DNA of 17,818 nt from RGIG426 sp045598965 (GCA_045598965.1 JAZRVH010000034.1:1-17818); one strand, 5' to 3'; positions 1 to 8,211 are shown, numbered from the stretch's first letter. Notes: generated by a model not told the origin, from the sequence alone. Numbers and translations are program-made.

Positions 1-11
1 TTCTCTTTCAT
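1..11 (-). CDS. Start of a gene running off the left edge, probably an IS200-type transposase
   Basis: Only the first codons are present. They read ATG AAA GAG AA on the minus strand (M-K-E-N/K). The start is set by an excellent Shine-Dalgarno, AAGGAGGT at 26–19, seven bases upstream. The product cannot be recognised from three residues. The call as an IS200/IS605 TnpA is inferred from the upstream region, where a hairpin buries the Shine-Dalgarno and a second short palindrome precedes it. IS200 TnpA proteins often begin with a similar short charged N-terminus. Any other gene with a hairpin-controlled leader remains possible. Confidence 0.6.
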
Positions 12-18
12 GATTAGG

Positions 19-76
19 ACCTCCTTGTTATATTTTTGTTGGGTTGGCGAACCTCAACTGCAAATATAACAAGGAG
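19..76 (-). promoter_or_regulatory. Leader hairpin sequestering the Shine-Dalgarno
   Basis: CTCCTTGTTATATTT (21–35) and AAATATAACAAGGAG (62–76) are perfect 15-base inverse complements. Inside them GTTG-GGTT (38–45) pairs with AACC-T-CAAC (50–58), with one bulged T and a GGCG loop. The whole segment can fold into about 23 base pairs. In the minus-strand transcript the 3' arm contains the AAGGAG of the ribosome binding site (26–21), so the fold should block initiation at the ATG at 11. There is no T-tract after the hairpin on the minus strand, which argues against a terminator in that direction. Confidence 0.7.
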
Positions 77-106
77 TTTTCTTTTTGTCCATAGCTAAAG
101 CTTTTT

Positions 107-129
107 AACCACTGGCAGAGCCAGTGGTT
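107..129. repeat. 10-bp perfect palindrome, 3-base loop (candidate transposon-end hairpin)
   Basis: AACCACTGGC (107–116) and GCCAGTGGTT (120–129) are exact inverse complements around AGA. The arms are short and perfect with a tiny loop, as in the single-stranded hairpins that IS200/IS605 TnpA binds. It lies between the aspS terminator and the transposase leader. On the plus strand it is followed by GTTTTATG, so a weak terminator is the alternative reading. Confidence 0.55.
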
Positions 130-141
130 GTTTTATGAATA

Positions 142-173
142 TAAAAAAACCCGCAACCGGTTGACCGGTTGCG
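142..173 (-). terminator. Intrinsic terminator of the hisS-aspS unit
   Basis: On the minus strand CGCAACCGGT pairs with ACCGGTTGCG (173–152), a 10-bp stem with a minimal loop. It is followed by GGTTTTTTTAT, beginning 14 bases after the aspS stop codon. A shorter T-run (176–180) on the plus side could give some bidirectional function. Confidence 0.9.
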
Positions 174-187
174 TGTTTTTACTTTTC

Positions 188-1969
188 TTATTCTTGCGGA
201 TTCACCGTGATACCCAGCTCCTCTAACTGAATATCGTCCACCGGTGCGGGGCAGGAGGTCATCGGTTCCACCATATTTTGCAGTTTCGGGAACGCCACCA
301 CATCACGAAGCGACGACGCTTTCAGCATCTGCATCACAAGGCGGTCAAGACCGATGCCCATACCGCCGTGAGGCGGAGCACCATAGCGGAAAGCATCCAA
401 CAGGAAGCCGAATTTCTCGTGTGCCTGCTCGTCGGTAAATCCAAGGGCACGGAACATATGATTTTGCAGTTCCGGGTCGGTAATACGGATAGAACCGCTG
501 CAAAGCTCCTCGCCGTTAAGAACCAGGTCATACGCCTTGGCAAAGACTTTTTCGGGTTCACTGTCCAAATACGGAATACATTCATCCAGCGGAGAGGTAA
601 ACGGATGGTGCATGGCATCCCAATGCTCCGTCTCCTCGTTCCACTCGAAGAACGGGAACTCCGTAATCCACAAAAGGTTATACCCTTCCCGTTTCACATC
701 GAGTTTTTCTGCCACCGTCAAACGCAACGCACCCAACACGCTTTGCACGTGCTTTTTAATGCGGTCGGCAACAAACAGCACCACGTCGCCCTCTTTAGCA
801 CCGAGGAACGAAAGCAGACGATCCATCTCGCCGTCGGCAAGGAACTTTCCAAAAGAGGAGGACACACCGTCCGGTGTCCAACGCACCCATGCAAGCCCTT
901 TGGCACCGATTCCTTTTGCTTGCTCGGTGAGCTTGTCAATTTCTTTACGAGTCAGTACCGTGGCACCGCCCTCGGCAACAATGGCATTCACCATGCCACC
1001 CTCGGCAATCGCACCGGAAAATACGCCGAATCCGCAATCTTTCACAAGCTCGCTCACGTCCACAAGCTCCATACCGAAGCGGGTGTCCGGTTTGTCGGAA
1101 CCAAAGCGGGACATAGCGTCCGTATATTTCAGACGAGGAAGCGGCAAAGCAATTTTTTCGTCCAACACGTGCTCAAACAGATAGGCGATAAATTTCTCGC
1201 CCATCGCCAAAACATCCTCCACGTCCACAAAAGACATTTCGAGGTCAATTTGGGTGAATTCCGGCTGACGGTCCGCACGCTGGTCCTCATCACGGAAACA
1301 GCGAGCAAGCTGTACATAGCGGTCAAAGCCCGCCACCATGGACAGTTGTTTATACAACTGGGGCGACTGCGGCAACGCATAAAAACTGCCGTTGTGGGTG
1401 CGGGACGGCACCAAAAAGTCACGGGCACCCTCCGGCGTGGAGCGAATGAGCATCGGCGTTTCAATCTCTAAAAATCCGTTTTCATCAAAAAAGTCACGGG
1501 CGGTTTTCGCCACACGATGACGGAAAATCAAATTTTTCTGCAAATCCGGGCGACGCAGGTCTAAATAACGATACTGGAGCCGGAGCAGCTCGGAGGCGTT
1601 GCTGTTTTCCACAATTTCAAAAGGAGGGGTTTCCGCTTTGTTGAGAATACGCAGTTCGGTAACAAACACCTCAACATCGCCGGTAGGAATATCGGGGTTT
1701 TTCGAGGAACGCTCACGCACTACGCCCTTTGCCGCCAACACGTACTCACCACGAACCGTAAACGCTTTATCAAACACCGCACGGTCGGTAGCGTCGTCAA
1801 ACGCCAACTGAGCGATACCCGTGCGGTCACGCAAATCCACAAAAATCAGCTGACCGATATCCCGCTGACGCTGAACCCAGCCGCAAAGAGTCACTTCCTG
1901 ACCCACGTGTTCCATTCGAAGCGTTCCGCAATAATGGGTGCGGGACAACCCCTTTAACGTCTCTGCCAC
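188..1969 (-). CDS. aspS: Aspartyl-tRNA synthetase
   Basis: Class II aminoacyl-tRNA synthetase that charges tRNA-Asp in the cytoplasm. The protein is about 593 residues, typical for the bacterial type. That form has an N-terminal OB-fold anticodon-binding domain, a class II catalytic core and a GAD insertion domain. Visible class signatures are motif 2 (FRDEDQRADRQPEF, near residue 225) and motif 3 (GIGLDRLVMQML, near residue 540). The reading frame is open from a GTG at 1978, but that GTG overlaps the ribosome binding site. A second GTG at 1969 lies 8 bases after AGGAG (1983–1979) and gives M-A-E-T-L-K-G, so I start there. It follows hisS by 40 bases, the conserved Firmicutes hisS-aspS pair. 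No T-box leader is visible in this window. It ends at the terminator 142–173. Confidence 0.97.
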   Translation of the reverse strand: MAETLKGLSRTHYCGTLRMEHVGQEVTLCGWVQRQRDIGQLIFVDLRDRTGIAQLAFDDATDRAVFDKAFTVRGEYVLAAKGVVRERSSKNPDIPTGDVEVFVTELRILNKAETPPFEIVENSNASELLRLQYRYLDLRRPDLQKNLIFRHRVAKTARDFFDENGFLEIETPMLIRSTPEGARDFLVPSRTHNGSFYALPQSPQLYKQLSMVAGFDRYVQLARCFRDEDQRADRQPEFTQIDLEMSFVDVEDVLAMGEKFIAYLFEHVLDEKIALPLPRLKYTDAMSRFGSDKPDTRFGMELVDVSELVKDCGFGVFSGAIAEGGMVNAIVAEGGATVLTRKEIDKLTEQAKGIGAKGLAWVRWTPDGVSSSFGKFLADGEMDRLLSFLGAKEGDVVLFVADRIKKHVQSVLGALRLTVAEKLDVKREGYNLLWITEFPFFEWNEETEHWDAMHHPFTSPLDECIPYLDSEPEKVFAKAYDLVLNGEELCSGSIRITDPELQNHMFRALGFTDEQAHEKFGFLLDAFRYGAPPHGGMGIGLDRLVMQMLKASSLRDVVAFPKLQNMVEPMTSCPAPVDDIQLEELGITVNPQE

Positions 1970-2009
1970 AAAAACCACTCCTGTTTCTTATAAAATCAAT
2001 ATTTCGATA

Positions 2010-3335
2010 TTATTCTGCCACTTCCGAAAGCAAATCAGCAACACTCGACAGCTGTCGGTCAAGGGCTTTATTGTACAGCGTTGTATAAAGACTATCGTCC
2101 AACTTTGCGGGGCTCACTTCGCCGGTTTGCATATCCTTCAACTGCACATCGCCAGTCTCAAGCTCGTTGTCGCCCACCACAATCACATAACGGGCACCCA
2201 ACTTGTCGGCATATTTCATCTGGGCCTTTAAGCCACGTCCGGCAATATCCGTTTCGGTAAAAACGCCGCCGGCACGAAGCTTGTTGGCAAGGGCAAAGCA
2301 GGCTTTTGCCGCCGCATCCCCCATCGGGGCTAAATACACCTCGCAGGTTGGCGGCTCGGGAAATGCGTAGCCGCAAGCAGAAAGCACCATCAGCAACCGT
2401 TCCAGTCCCATGGCCCAACCGAGCGACGGCAGATGCGGACCGCCCAACTCCTCAATAAGCCCGTCATAGCGACCGCCGCCGAGAACCGTAGCCTGAGAGC
2501 CGAGCACCGGTGCGGACGATACAAACTCAAACACCGTGCGGGTGTAATAATCCAGTCCACGCACAATTCCCTCATCAATTTCAAAAGGAATATCCGCAGC
2601 GGTAAGGCACGCTTTCACCGCCTCAAAATGGTCACGGCACTCGTCACACAAATGGTCCAAAATTTTCGGTGCCCCTTTGGCGATTTCACCGCACACCGGC
2701 GATTTGCAATCAAGAATACGCATAGGATTGCGTTCCAATCGGTCACGGCAGGTCTCGCACAGCTCATCTTGCCGCTCGAAAAAATACGCTTTCAGTGCCT
2801 TTTGGTATTCCGCTCGGCAGGTGGGGCAACCAATGGAATTGATAAACAGCGTAACATCCGGCACCTTGAATTCCTTCAAAATGGCATCCGCCAACGCAAT
2901 AATCTCAGCATCCGCCGCAGGAGAAGCGGCACCAAAGCATTCCACACCGAATTGGTGGAACTCACGCAAGCGACCCGCCTGGGGTTTTTCATAGCGATAA
3001 CAAGAGGTCAGATACGCCGTCTTCACGGGAAGAGCCCCCGCATACAGCCCGCTTTCAAGAAGCATACGGGCGGCACCCGCCGTCCCCTCGGGACGAAGCG
3101 TAATCGAACGCTTTCCCTTGTCCTCAAAGGTGTACATTTCCTTTTGCACCACGTCGGTGGTCTCGCCCACCGAACGCAAAAACAGCTCCGTATGTTCAAA
3201 TACGGGGGTTCGAATTTCCTTAAATCCAAAATCCCGTGCAACCGCAAGGCAGGTCTGTTCAATATGTTGCCAGCGGTGACTGTCGGCAGGCAAAACGTCG
3301 CCGGTACCACGAGGGGCTTTGGTAATCATTTCCAT
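2010..3335 (-). CDS. hisS: Histidyl-tRNA synthetase
   Basis: Class II synthetase that charges tRNA-His. The protein has 441 residues. It shows class II motif 2 with the histidine-specific context (YRYEKPQAGRLREFHQFG, near residue 120), the HisRS signature RGLDYYTRTVFEF near 263, and motif 3 (GWAMGLERLLM, near 307), followed by an anticodon-binding C-terminal domain. The frame is open upstream to 3389. The ATG at 3335 has AAGGAG eight bases ahead and gives M-E-M-I-T-K-A-P-R-G-T-G-D, the usual HisRS N-terminus. Between mgsA and hisS are only 78 bases with a weak hairpin and no clear promoter. hisS-aspS may therefore depend partly on read-through from minD-mgsA. Confidence 0.97.
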   Translation of the reverse strand: MEMITKAPRGTGDVLPADSHRWQHIEQTCLAVARDFGFKEIRTPVFEHTELFLRSVGETTDVVQKEMYTFEDKGKRSITLRPEGTAGAARMLLESGLYAGALPVKTAYLTSCYRYEKPQAGRLREFHQFGVECFGAASPAADAEIIALADAILKEFKVPDVTLFINSIGCPTCRAEYQKALKAYFFERQDELCETCRDRLERNPMRILDCKSPVCGEIAKGAPKILDHLCDECRDHFEAVKACLTAADIPFEIDEGIVRGLDYYTRTVFEFVSSAPVLGSQATVLGGGRYDGLIEELGGPHLPSLGWAMGLERLLMVLSACGYAFPEPPTCEVYLAPMGDAAAKACFALANKLRAGGVFTETDIAGRGLKAQMKYADKLGARYVIVVGDNELETGDVQLKDMQTGEVSPAKLDDSLYTTLYNKALDRQLSSVADLLSEVAE

Positions 3336-3376
3336 AACGATATCTCCTTCGGGAAATTTTCGCCTTACGGCGGAAC

Positions 3377-3402
3377 AAAACGCACACAAATGTGTGCGTT
3401 TT
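3377..3402. terminator. Hairpin terminator between mgsA and hisS
   Basis: AAAACGCACA (3377–3386) pairs with TGTGCGTTTT (3393–3402), and the pairing extends two bases into the loop. On the minus strand, just after the mgsA stop, only four T follow (TTTTG), so termination there may be leaky. On the plus strand the run is TTTTTA. Confidence 0.6.
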
Positions 3403-3413
3403 TATACTCGTAT

Positions 3414-3818
3414 TTATTTGCGGGGGTTCACAATATTACGCCAATCCAAATCACCACGGGAAAGGCCTTGAATAAGCACCTCGGCGGTGGCAATGTTCGT
3501 AGCGACAGGGATGTTGTTTTTGTCACAAAGACGAAGCATCTCCAAATCGTTGGGATCATCCTCTTTGGTGCTGACCGTGTCACGGAAGAACAGCACAAGG
3601 TCAATTTCGTTACACGCAATACGGGCAGAGATTTGCTGGTCACCGCCGCTTTGCCCACCCATCTGGCGGGTAATTGTAAGGCCGGTTGCCTCGCTGACAA
3701 GGTTGCCGGTGGCACCGGTCGCCACCAAATCATGGTGACACAAAATGCCACAATAGGCAATGCAGAACTGCACCATCAGTTCCTTTTTCGTGTCATGAGC
3801 AATAAGAGCAATATTCAT
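3414..3818 (-). CDS. mgsA: Methylglyoxal synthase
   Basis: Converts dihydroxyacetone phosphate to methylglyoxal and phosphate, a bypass of lower glycolysis when phosphate is limiting. The protein has 134 residues, normal for the family. The N-terminus MNIALIAHDTKK, the phosphate-binding TGATG (34–38) and GGQSGGDQQ with the catalytic Asp at about residue 60 are all present. C-terminal FFRDTVSTKEDDPND and NIPVATNIATAE are also typical. The start at 3818 follows AAGGAG. The frame extends upstream to a TTG at 3860 without a Shine-Dalgarno, which I reject. It lies 47 bases downstream of minD. In other clostridia mgsA also closes the mre/min cluster, usually after rodA, which is absent here. Confidence 0.95.
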   Translation of the reverse strand: MNIALIAHDTKKELMVQFCIAYCGILCHHDLVATGATGNLVSEATGLTITRQMGGQSGGDQQISARIACNEIDLVLFFRDTVSTKEDDPNDLEMLRLCDKNNIPVATNIATAEVLIQGLSRGDLDWRNIVNPRK

Positions 3819-3865
3819 AACGCTTTTCTCCTTTCCGAGAAATTGTTTCGTGTTTTCCAAAATAA

Positions 3866-4612
3866 TCAGGGTGCCATTTTTTCAAGCGGCAACAAGGGCG
3901 GCTGTTCGCCCAAAAGCCGTGCCGCAATGTTGCGAAAACCTTCGGTAGCCGTGGAGTTGCGGGGAAGCGGGTTGCCGTTGGCGGAGGCAACCGCCACTTT
4001 TTCATCCTCCGGCAGAATTCCCAAAAGCCGCACACCCACCGTGTCGATAATATCGTCCACATCCGGCGTGGCTCCCTGAAGAATCGGGGTGGCACGCAGG
4101 CGGTTGATAATCAGCCGAGCCGACACCCGCTTTTTGCGTAAAAGGTCGCCCACGATAGCACCGTCACGGGCACACACCATATCCGGAGTGGTGATAATCA
4201 GTGCCCGGTCAGCGGCGGCAACCGCCGTTTCGAACCCGTCACCTACACCGGCGGGACAATCCACAATCACATGGTCAAAATAGCGGGCAAATCCCTTGCA
4301 AAGCCGACGCAAATCATTCGGCGTGCAGAGGTTTTGCAACTGAACCGGGGCGGGAATAAGCGACACGCCGGGATATACCGGCGACGAATAAATCGCCCGA
4401 ATAGGCTCGCAATGTCCCGCAAAAATATCCGCAAGGTCAAACACGGTTTCGCCGGCAACGCCGGTAATAAGGTCTAAACTGCGAAGTCCAGCATCGCCAT
4501 CCATAATCAGCACACTTTGACCCCGCTCAGCTAACGCACAGCCAAGTCCCGCCGAAACGGTAGACTTGCCGACGCCGCCCTTGCCGGACGTAATGACGGT
4601 GGTAATCCCCAT
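3866..4612 (-). CDS. minD: MinD-family septum-site ATPase, C-terminally short
   Basis: ParA/MinD-type deviant Walker ATPase, 248 residues. The deviant P-loop is SGKGGVGKST (9–18). The segment MDGDAGLRSLDLITG (37–51) is MinD-specific, matching the DxGLRNLDL element, and Walker B is VIVDCPAG (115–122). MinD normally recruits MinC to the membrane to block division away from midcell. It attaches by a C-terminal amphipathic helix rich in K and F. Here the protein stops at GEQPPLLPLEKMAP with no such helix, and neither minC nor minE is adjacent. The ATG at 4612 has GGGAG eight bases upstream. It has its own promoter (4646–4674) and is followed by mgsA. Role in placing the septum is therefore uncertain, although the family is clear. 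Confidence 0.9.
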   Translation of the reverse strand: MGITTVITSGKGGVGKSTVSAGLGCALAERGQSVLIMDGDAGLRSLDLITGVAGETVFDLADIFAGHCEPIRAIYSSPVYPGVSLIPAPVQLQNLCTPNDLRRLCKGFARYFDHVIVDCPAGVGDGFETAVAAADRALIITTPDMVCARDGAIVGDLLRKKRVSARLIINRLRATPILQGATPDVDDIIDTVGVRLLGILPEDEKVAVASANGNPLPRNSTATEGFRNIAARLLGEQPPLLPLEKMAP

Positions 4613-4645
4613 ACGTGTTCTCCCTTCTTTTTCATAATTATAAAC

Positions 4646-4674
4646 AGTATAGCATTTTTTTCGTTGAAAAGCAA
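4646..4674 (-). promoter_or_regulatory. SigA-type promoter for minD-mgsA
   Basis: On the minus strand TTGCTT (4674–4669) is followed after 17 bases by TATACT (4651–4646), preceded by a TGC extended -10. The predicted start is near 4639, about 25 bases ahead of the minD ATG. Confidence 0.85.
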
Positions 4675-4714
4675 CCTTTTTTCACGGTTTTGCGACGTTT
4701 TTTGAAAAAATCGG

Positions 4715-6760
4715 TTAGGGAAGCAACACACCTCTCGGCGTATCCTCTTTTCCGACAGCATCCACCTCAAAGCAAGCGTCCATCACTTTACGGGCGAGAC
4801 GTCCCGAACCGGTAGCCGTACCGTTCTCCATCACAACCGCCACCGCATAACGAGGGGCATCCGCCGGTGCATATCCGATAAAGACACCGTGGTCAGAGCC
4901 GCCGTTGCCCGCCTCTGCCGTGCCGGTTTTGGCGGCAAACGCATAATCCACTCCCACAAAAAAGCGGGTTGCCGTGCCGTTGGTTGCCGTAAGAAGCATT
5001 CCCTCTTTAACCGTGTCCCACACGTCGGGACGCACGTCCATCTTTACCATAACCTCTTTTTCGGTCTTTTGCACCTCGCCGTCATACCCCAAAACCGCCG
5101 ACACCAAATGCGTTTTATAGCGGGTTCCTCGGTTGGCAATCGTGCTGACATAGGTGGCCAGCTGTACCGGCGTAATCATATTGTCCGACTGACCGATTGC
5201 CGCCTGCGATGCATCCGCCGGCACCCAAACTCCTCCCGCCGCCTCACGTTCGGCAGGCCCTGCCAACGTACCGGCAGATTCGCCGATTTCCACACCGGTT
5301 TTTACCCCGATGCCTAACTGTTGGCAATACTCGTTCATACGCTCAATGCCCAAAAGCCGCCCCATCTCACAGAAAAAGGCGTTGCAGGATTTACCGAGGC
5401 CAAACACCACGTTGCAATTTCCGTGGTCAGCCATACAGTGAATCATCAGCCCCTCGTTTTGGTAATGGCGATACCAACTGCCGCAGTAATAGGTATAGTT
5501 TTTCGTAATCAAGCCCTCGTTAAGTGCCCCGATAGCCATCGCCGGCTTAAAGGTGGAGCCGGGGGCAAATCCGCCATCCAACGCCCGGTTAAACAAGGGG
5601 TTGTCCGGGTCATTCAGCAATTTTCCGTAATCGTCATAGTAGCGGTTGATATCAAACGTGGGCCAGCTGGCAATCGCTTTAATGGAATTATCTTTCACAT
5701 CAAGCACCACCGCCGCACCGGAGGAAATATCCTGTCCGTCAAAGCCGGCGGGTTGTCCACGCATCTCTTTTACCGTCTCATCTAAGGCGGACTCCACCTT
5801 TTTTTGCAAGTCCATATCAATGGTGAGCACCACGGCACTTCCCGGAACCGGAGCAACCGTCTGCTCCTCCTTAATCACCTTGCCGTCGGAATCCTTTTGT
5901 AAGGTACGCTCACCGTTTTTACCACGCAAAACAGACTCCATCGCCTGCTCCACGCCGTTTTTGCCGATAACATCGTTATACGAATACCCGGCATTTTTGT
6001 ATTGGGCATACTCCTCATCCGACAAAAGACCCACCGTGCCGAGAATGTGTGCCGCATGGGTGCCGGACAAATATTTTCGTTCCGGAGACAATTCCACCGT
6101 AACGCCGGGGAATTCCGCCGACCGCTGACCGATGGCAAACGAGGTCTCTTTGGACACATTTTTAGCAAAAGTAAACGGCACTGTCGACGAAAATTCACGA
6201 ATTTCCATTTCACGGTGAATTCCCGCAAGCGTGCGAGCGGTCTTTTCATCGTAGGCGGAAAGCTTATACTCATCAATCAACGCCGCCATACAGTTGTCCG
6301 CCGAAGCGTATACCGCAAGACGCAAGTCGGTTTTGAGGGCATCCGCCGCCGCCTCACGCCCTTTTTCGAATGTGTAGGGAGATTCTTTGGAAATCGGCAA
6401 CGTATCGTTCCATTTTTCGCCGGCATCTTGCAAAATATCGCACAGCGACAACAGCATTTCGTTTTGTTTTTTCAGCGTTTCCTCATCGTTGCCATGGGGA
6501 AAATAGTTGTAATCAAAAATAACGGTATAACTGGTTGTGTTCACCACCAGCGGCGTCAAGTCACGGTCTAAAATTTCGCCACGGGTTGCCGCCACCGGCA
6601 ATTTGACACGACTTCCGGAATACACCTGTGCCGCATACTCATCGCCGTGAACAATTTGGATTTGGAACAGTCGAATAATATACGACACCACAAAAAAACA
6701 GACAAGAATCGCCAGCACCGCCACACGGCGACGGCTGTGTTTTTGTTCGGATTTTTCCAT
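4715..6760 (-). CDS. mrdA: Penicillin-binding protein 2 (elongation-specific transpeptidase)
   Basis: Class B PBP that cross-links peptidoglycan during lateral wall growth, working with MreBCD and the RodA glycosyltransferase. The protein has 681 residues. A short basic N-terminus is followed by one membrane anchor at about 13–33. A PBP dimerisation domain comes next, then the transpeptidase domain. That domain carries all three active-site motifs: STFK (near 402), SCN (near 459) and KTG (near 610, in AAKTGTAEAG). The ATG at 6760 has AAGGAGG nine bases upstream. It lies 21 bases after mreD, in the same transcription unit. rodA, its usual partner, is not in the window. Confidence 0.94.
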   Translation of the reverse strand: MEKSEQKHSRRRVAVLAILVCFFVVSYIIRLFQIQIVHGDEYAAQVYSGSRVKLPVAATRGEILDRDLTPLVVNTTSYTVIFDYNYFPHGNDEETLKKQNEMLLSLCDILQDAGEKWNDTLPISKESPYTFEKGREAAADALKTDLRLAVYASADNCMAALIDEYKLSAYDEKTARTLAGIHREMEIREFSSTVPFTFAKNVSKETSFAIGQRSAEFPGVTVELSPERKYLSGTHAAHILGTVGLLSDEEYAQYKNAGYSYNDVIGKNGVEQAMESVLRGKNGERTLQKDSDGKVIKEEQTVAPVPGSAVVLTIDMDLQKKVESALDETVKEMRGQPAGFDGQDISSGAAVVLDVKDNSIKAIASWPTFDINRYYDDYGKLLNDPDNPLFNRALDGGFAPGSTFKPAMAIGALNEGLITKNYTYYCGSWYRHYQNEGLMIHCMADHGNCNVVFGLGKSCNAFFCEMGRLLGIERMNEYCQQLGIGVKTGVEIGESAGTLAGPAEREAAGGVWVPADASQAAIGQSDNMITPVQLATYVSTIANRGTRYKTHLVSAVLGYDGEVQKTEKEVMVKMDVRPDVWDTVKEGMLLTATNGTATRFFVGVDYAFAAKTGTAEAGNGGSDHGVFIGYAPADAPRYAVAVVMENGTATGSGRLARKVMDACFEVDAVGKEDTPRGVLLP

Positions 6761-6781
6761 GGATGTTCCCTCCTTCGGCGG

Positions 6782-7330
6782 TCAATCGTGTCGCCGCAAA
6801 AACCGAGTGACAAAATACGTCAACAGATACAAAAGCGGTGCCACAAGAAGCGTATACAACGCACAGGGCAAATACGTGTGCCACAAAGCGGCAAAGGGAC
6901 GGTCACGTCCCATAATGCAGTAAACGATGCCCCAATCATACAGCACCTGAAGCACCAAGGCCGCACCGCAAAGAAGCGTGGCAGTCAACAAATTGTTACG
7001 CATCAAAAGTACCACGAGCAAGCCGCACGTGCATCCGACACACAACAAAAACAGCCCGTGAAATCCCATTAAGCGGTCGGCATAAATATCCCACAAAAAG
7101 CCCGCAACCGCACCGGCGGCACCGCCGCCGACAGGGCCGGTAAACAAGCCGATGGCAACCACAAGCGGCAACAAAAGCAACGGCTTTGCTCCGCCGATTT
7201 CCAGAGCGTGCGGAGCCGATTGCAACAAAAACGCCACCAACAGCAACAAGCCATAGGCTGTCCACTGGACGTATTTCTCACGCACAGCCGTCAGCGGATT
7301 ACCGCCACGCAAAGAGGTTTTCCCGCTCAC
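6782..7330 (-). CDS. mreD: Rod shape-determining protein MreD
   Basis: Polytopic membrane protein of the elongasome, 182 residues, with about five or six hydrophobic segments (starting with YGLLLLVAFLLQSA and LLLLPLVVAIGLFTG) and the family's WDIYADRLMGFHGL region. MreD sequences are poorly conserved, so the call rests on size, topology and the mreC–mreD–mrdA order. The start is GTG at 7330, overlapping the mreC stop as GTGA, with GGAGG eight bases ahead inside mreC. This implies translational coupling. The C-terminus is short and basic (FLRRHD). Confidence 0.9.
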   Translation of the reverse strand: MSGKTSLRGGNPLTAVREKYVQWTAYGLLLLVAFLLQSAPHALEIGGAKPLLLLPLVVAIGLFTGPVGGGAAGAVAGFLWDIYADRLMGFHGLFLLCVGCTCGLLVVLLMRNNLLTATLLCGAALVLQVLYDWGIVYCIMGRDRPFAALWHTYLPCALYTLLVAPLLYLLTYFVTRFLRRHD

Positions 7331-8142
7331 GGCGTCGCCTCCTCTGAATCGGTAATCACAAACACCTCCGCCACCGAAAACACCGGTGCAAAAGGCTCAA
7401 TTTCCGCAAATTTGCTCAATCCGTCCGTCTCCGGCTTCACCGCCGTAATTTCACCCACCAACAATCCGGCGGGGTATTGTCCTCCGTAGGTCACCACGTA
7501 ATCGCCCTCGGCGGCGGTCGTGTCACGGGTCAAGCGGCACAGCTTCAGCTTGCCGTCGGCGGCAAGATCATATTCGTTGCCGGTCAACCCATCCTCACGG
7601 GTGCGGCTGTCATACACGGCAATTTGCAAGCTGGGGTCCAGCACGGTTTTCACCTTGGCGTAGTTGAGACCCACATCACTGACAACCCCGATAAGCCCCT
7701 CCGGCGTGATAACGGCGTTTCCCACGCTCACATCCGAAAGCGAACCCGCTCCCACCGTAAAGTTGCCATAAGGGTCCGTCGGGTCAGCGGCAATCACACG
7801 GGCATCCACAAACACAAAATCGGGGTTTTCCTCTTTTAACGCCAAAAACTCTTTGTACGTCTCATTTTGGCGACGAAGCTCCTCAAGCTCCACCTGTTGT
7901 TTACGCAGGGTGTTAAGCTCCTCTTTGAGGGCGGCGTTTTCTTCTTTCAGTTCCCCGGCGGAGTCCCCGAACAGTCCACGAATTCCGTCAGACACAGCAG
8001 AAATCCCGCTTTGCATCGGCTTTAACACCGCACCGCTGATACTCTCAAATCCGGTAACGGCCGCATAAATCATCATCCCGATAAAAAATGCCGCCACACA
8101 TAAAAGCACCTTAAATCCACGGCTTTTCCAAAAATCCTTCAA
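7327..8142 (-). CDS. mreC: Rod shape-determining protein MreC
   Basis: Bitopic membrane protein that links the MreB filament to the periplasmic/outer face and activates PBP2-RodA. The protein has 271 residues. One membrane helix lies at about 10–30 and a heptad-like coiled coil at about 62–110 (EELNTLRKQQVELEELRRQ). The beta-rich MreC domain follows, with GLIGVVSDVG and GLLVGEITAV segments. Typical family length. AAAGGAGG precedes the ATG at 8142. A terminator lies just upstream (8168–8211) with no promoter after it, so expression seems to need read-through from mreB. It overlaps mreD by four bases. Confidence 0.95.
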   Translation of the reverse strand: MKDFWKSRGFKVLLCVAAFFIGMMIYAAVTGFESISGAVLKPMQSGISAVSDGIRGLFGDSAGELKEENAALKEELNTLRKQQVELEELRRQNETYKEFLALKEENPDFVFVDARVIAADPTDPYGNFTVGAGSLSDVSVGNAVITPEGLIGVVSDVGLNYAKVKTVLDPSLQIAVYDSRTREDGLTGNEYDLAADGKLKLCRLTRDTTAAEGDYVVTYGGQYPAGLLVGEITAVKPETDGLSKFAEIEPFAPVFSVAEVFVITDSEEATP

Positions 8143-8167
8143 TGTCGGTTCCTCCTTTCGTTCGGTT

Positions 8168-8211
8168 CAAAAAAGGCAGACCGCACAGCCACTTGCCGAG
8201 CCAATCTGCCT
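8168..8211 (-). terminator. Intrinsic terminator between mreB and mreC
   Basis: On the minus strand AGGCAGA (8211–8205) pairs with TCTGCCT (8180–8174), extended by two G-T pairs around a partly structured 20-base loop. TTTTTTG follows directly. It begins about 16 bases after the mreB stop, and mreC starts 26 bases beyond it. Confidence 0.8.

Larger units (their letters stand above)
1..145 (-). mobile_element. Putative left end of an IS200/IS605-family insertion sequence
   Basis: Read on the minus strand, the segment has a compact palindrome (129–107) and about 30 A-rich bases. A large hairpin (76–21) then overlaps the Shine-Dalgarno, and an ATG follows at 11. Known IS200-group elements have subterminal palindromes recognised by the Y1 transposase HUH enzyme, no terminal inverted repeats, and a leader hairpin that represses transposase translation; the layout here matches. 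It sits just outside the aspS terminator, a harmless landing site. The outer boundary is not visible, because these elements make no target duplication. I place it loosely at 130–145. The rest of the element is outside the window, so the family assignment is inference. Confidence 0.5.

Noticed and set aside
278..1471. 397-codon plus-strand open frame opposite aspS
   Set aside because: Mirror of the aspS reading frame; composition rich in His, Arg and Gln with no domain.
3336..3413. T-box leader upstream of hisS-aspS, as in other Firmicutes
   Set aside because: Only 78 bases lie between mgsA and hisS, with no TGGNACC element or specifier stem.
3819..3860. Upstream TTG start extending mgsA by 14 residues
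   Set aside because: No Shine-Dalgarno for it, whereas the ATG at 3818 has AAGGAG and gives the conserved N-terminus.
2433..4079. Long plus-strand open frame of 548 codons opposite hisS, mgsA and minD
   Set aside because: It spans three well-recognised minus-strand genes, has no ribosome binding site or family features, and is explained by codon bias on the opposite strand.
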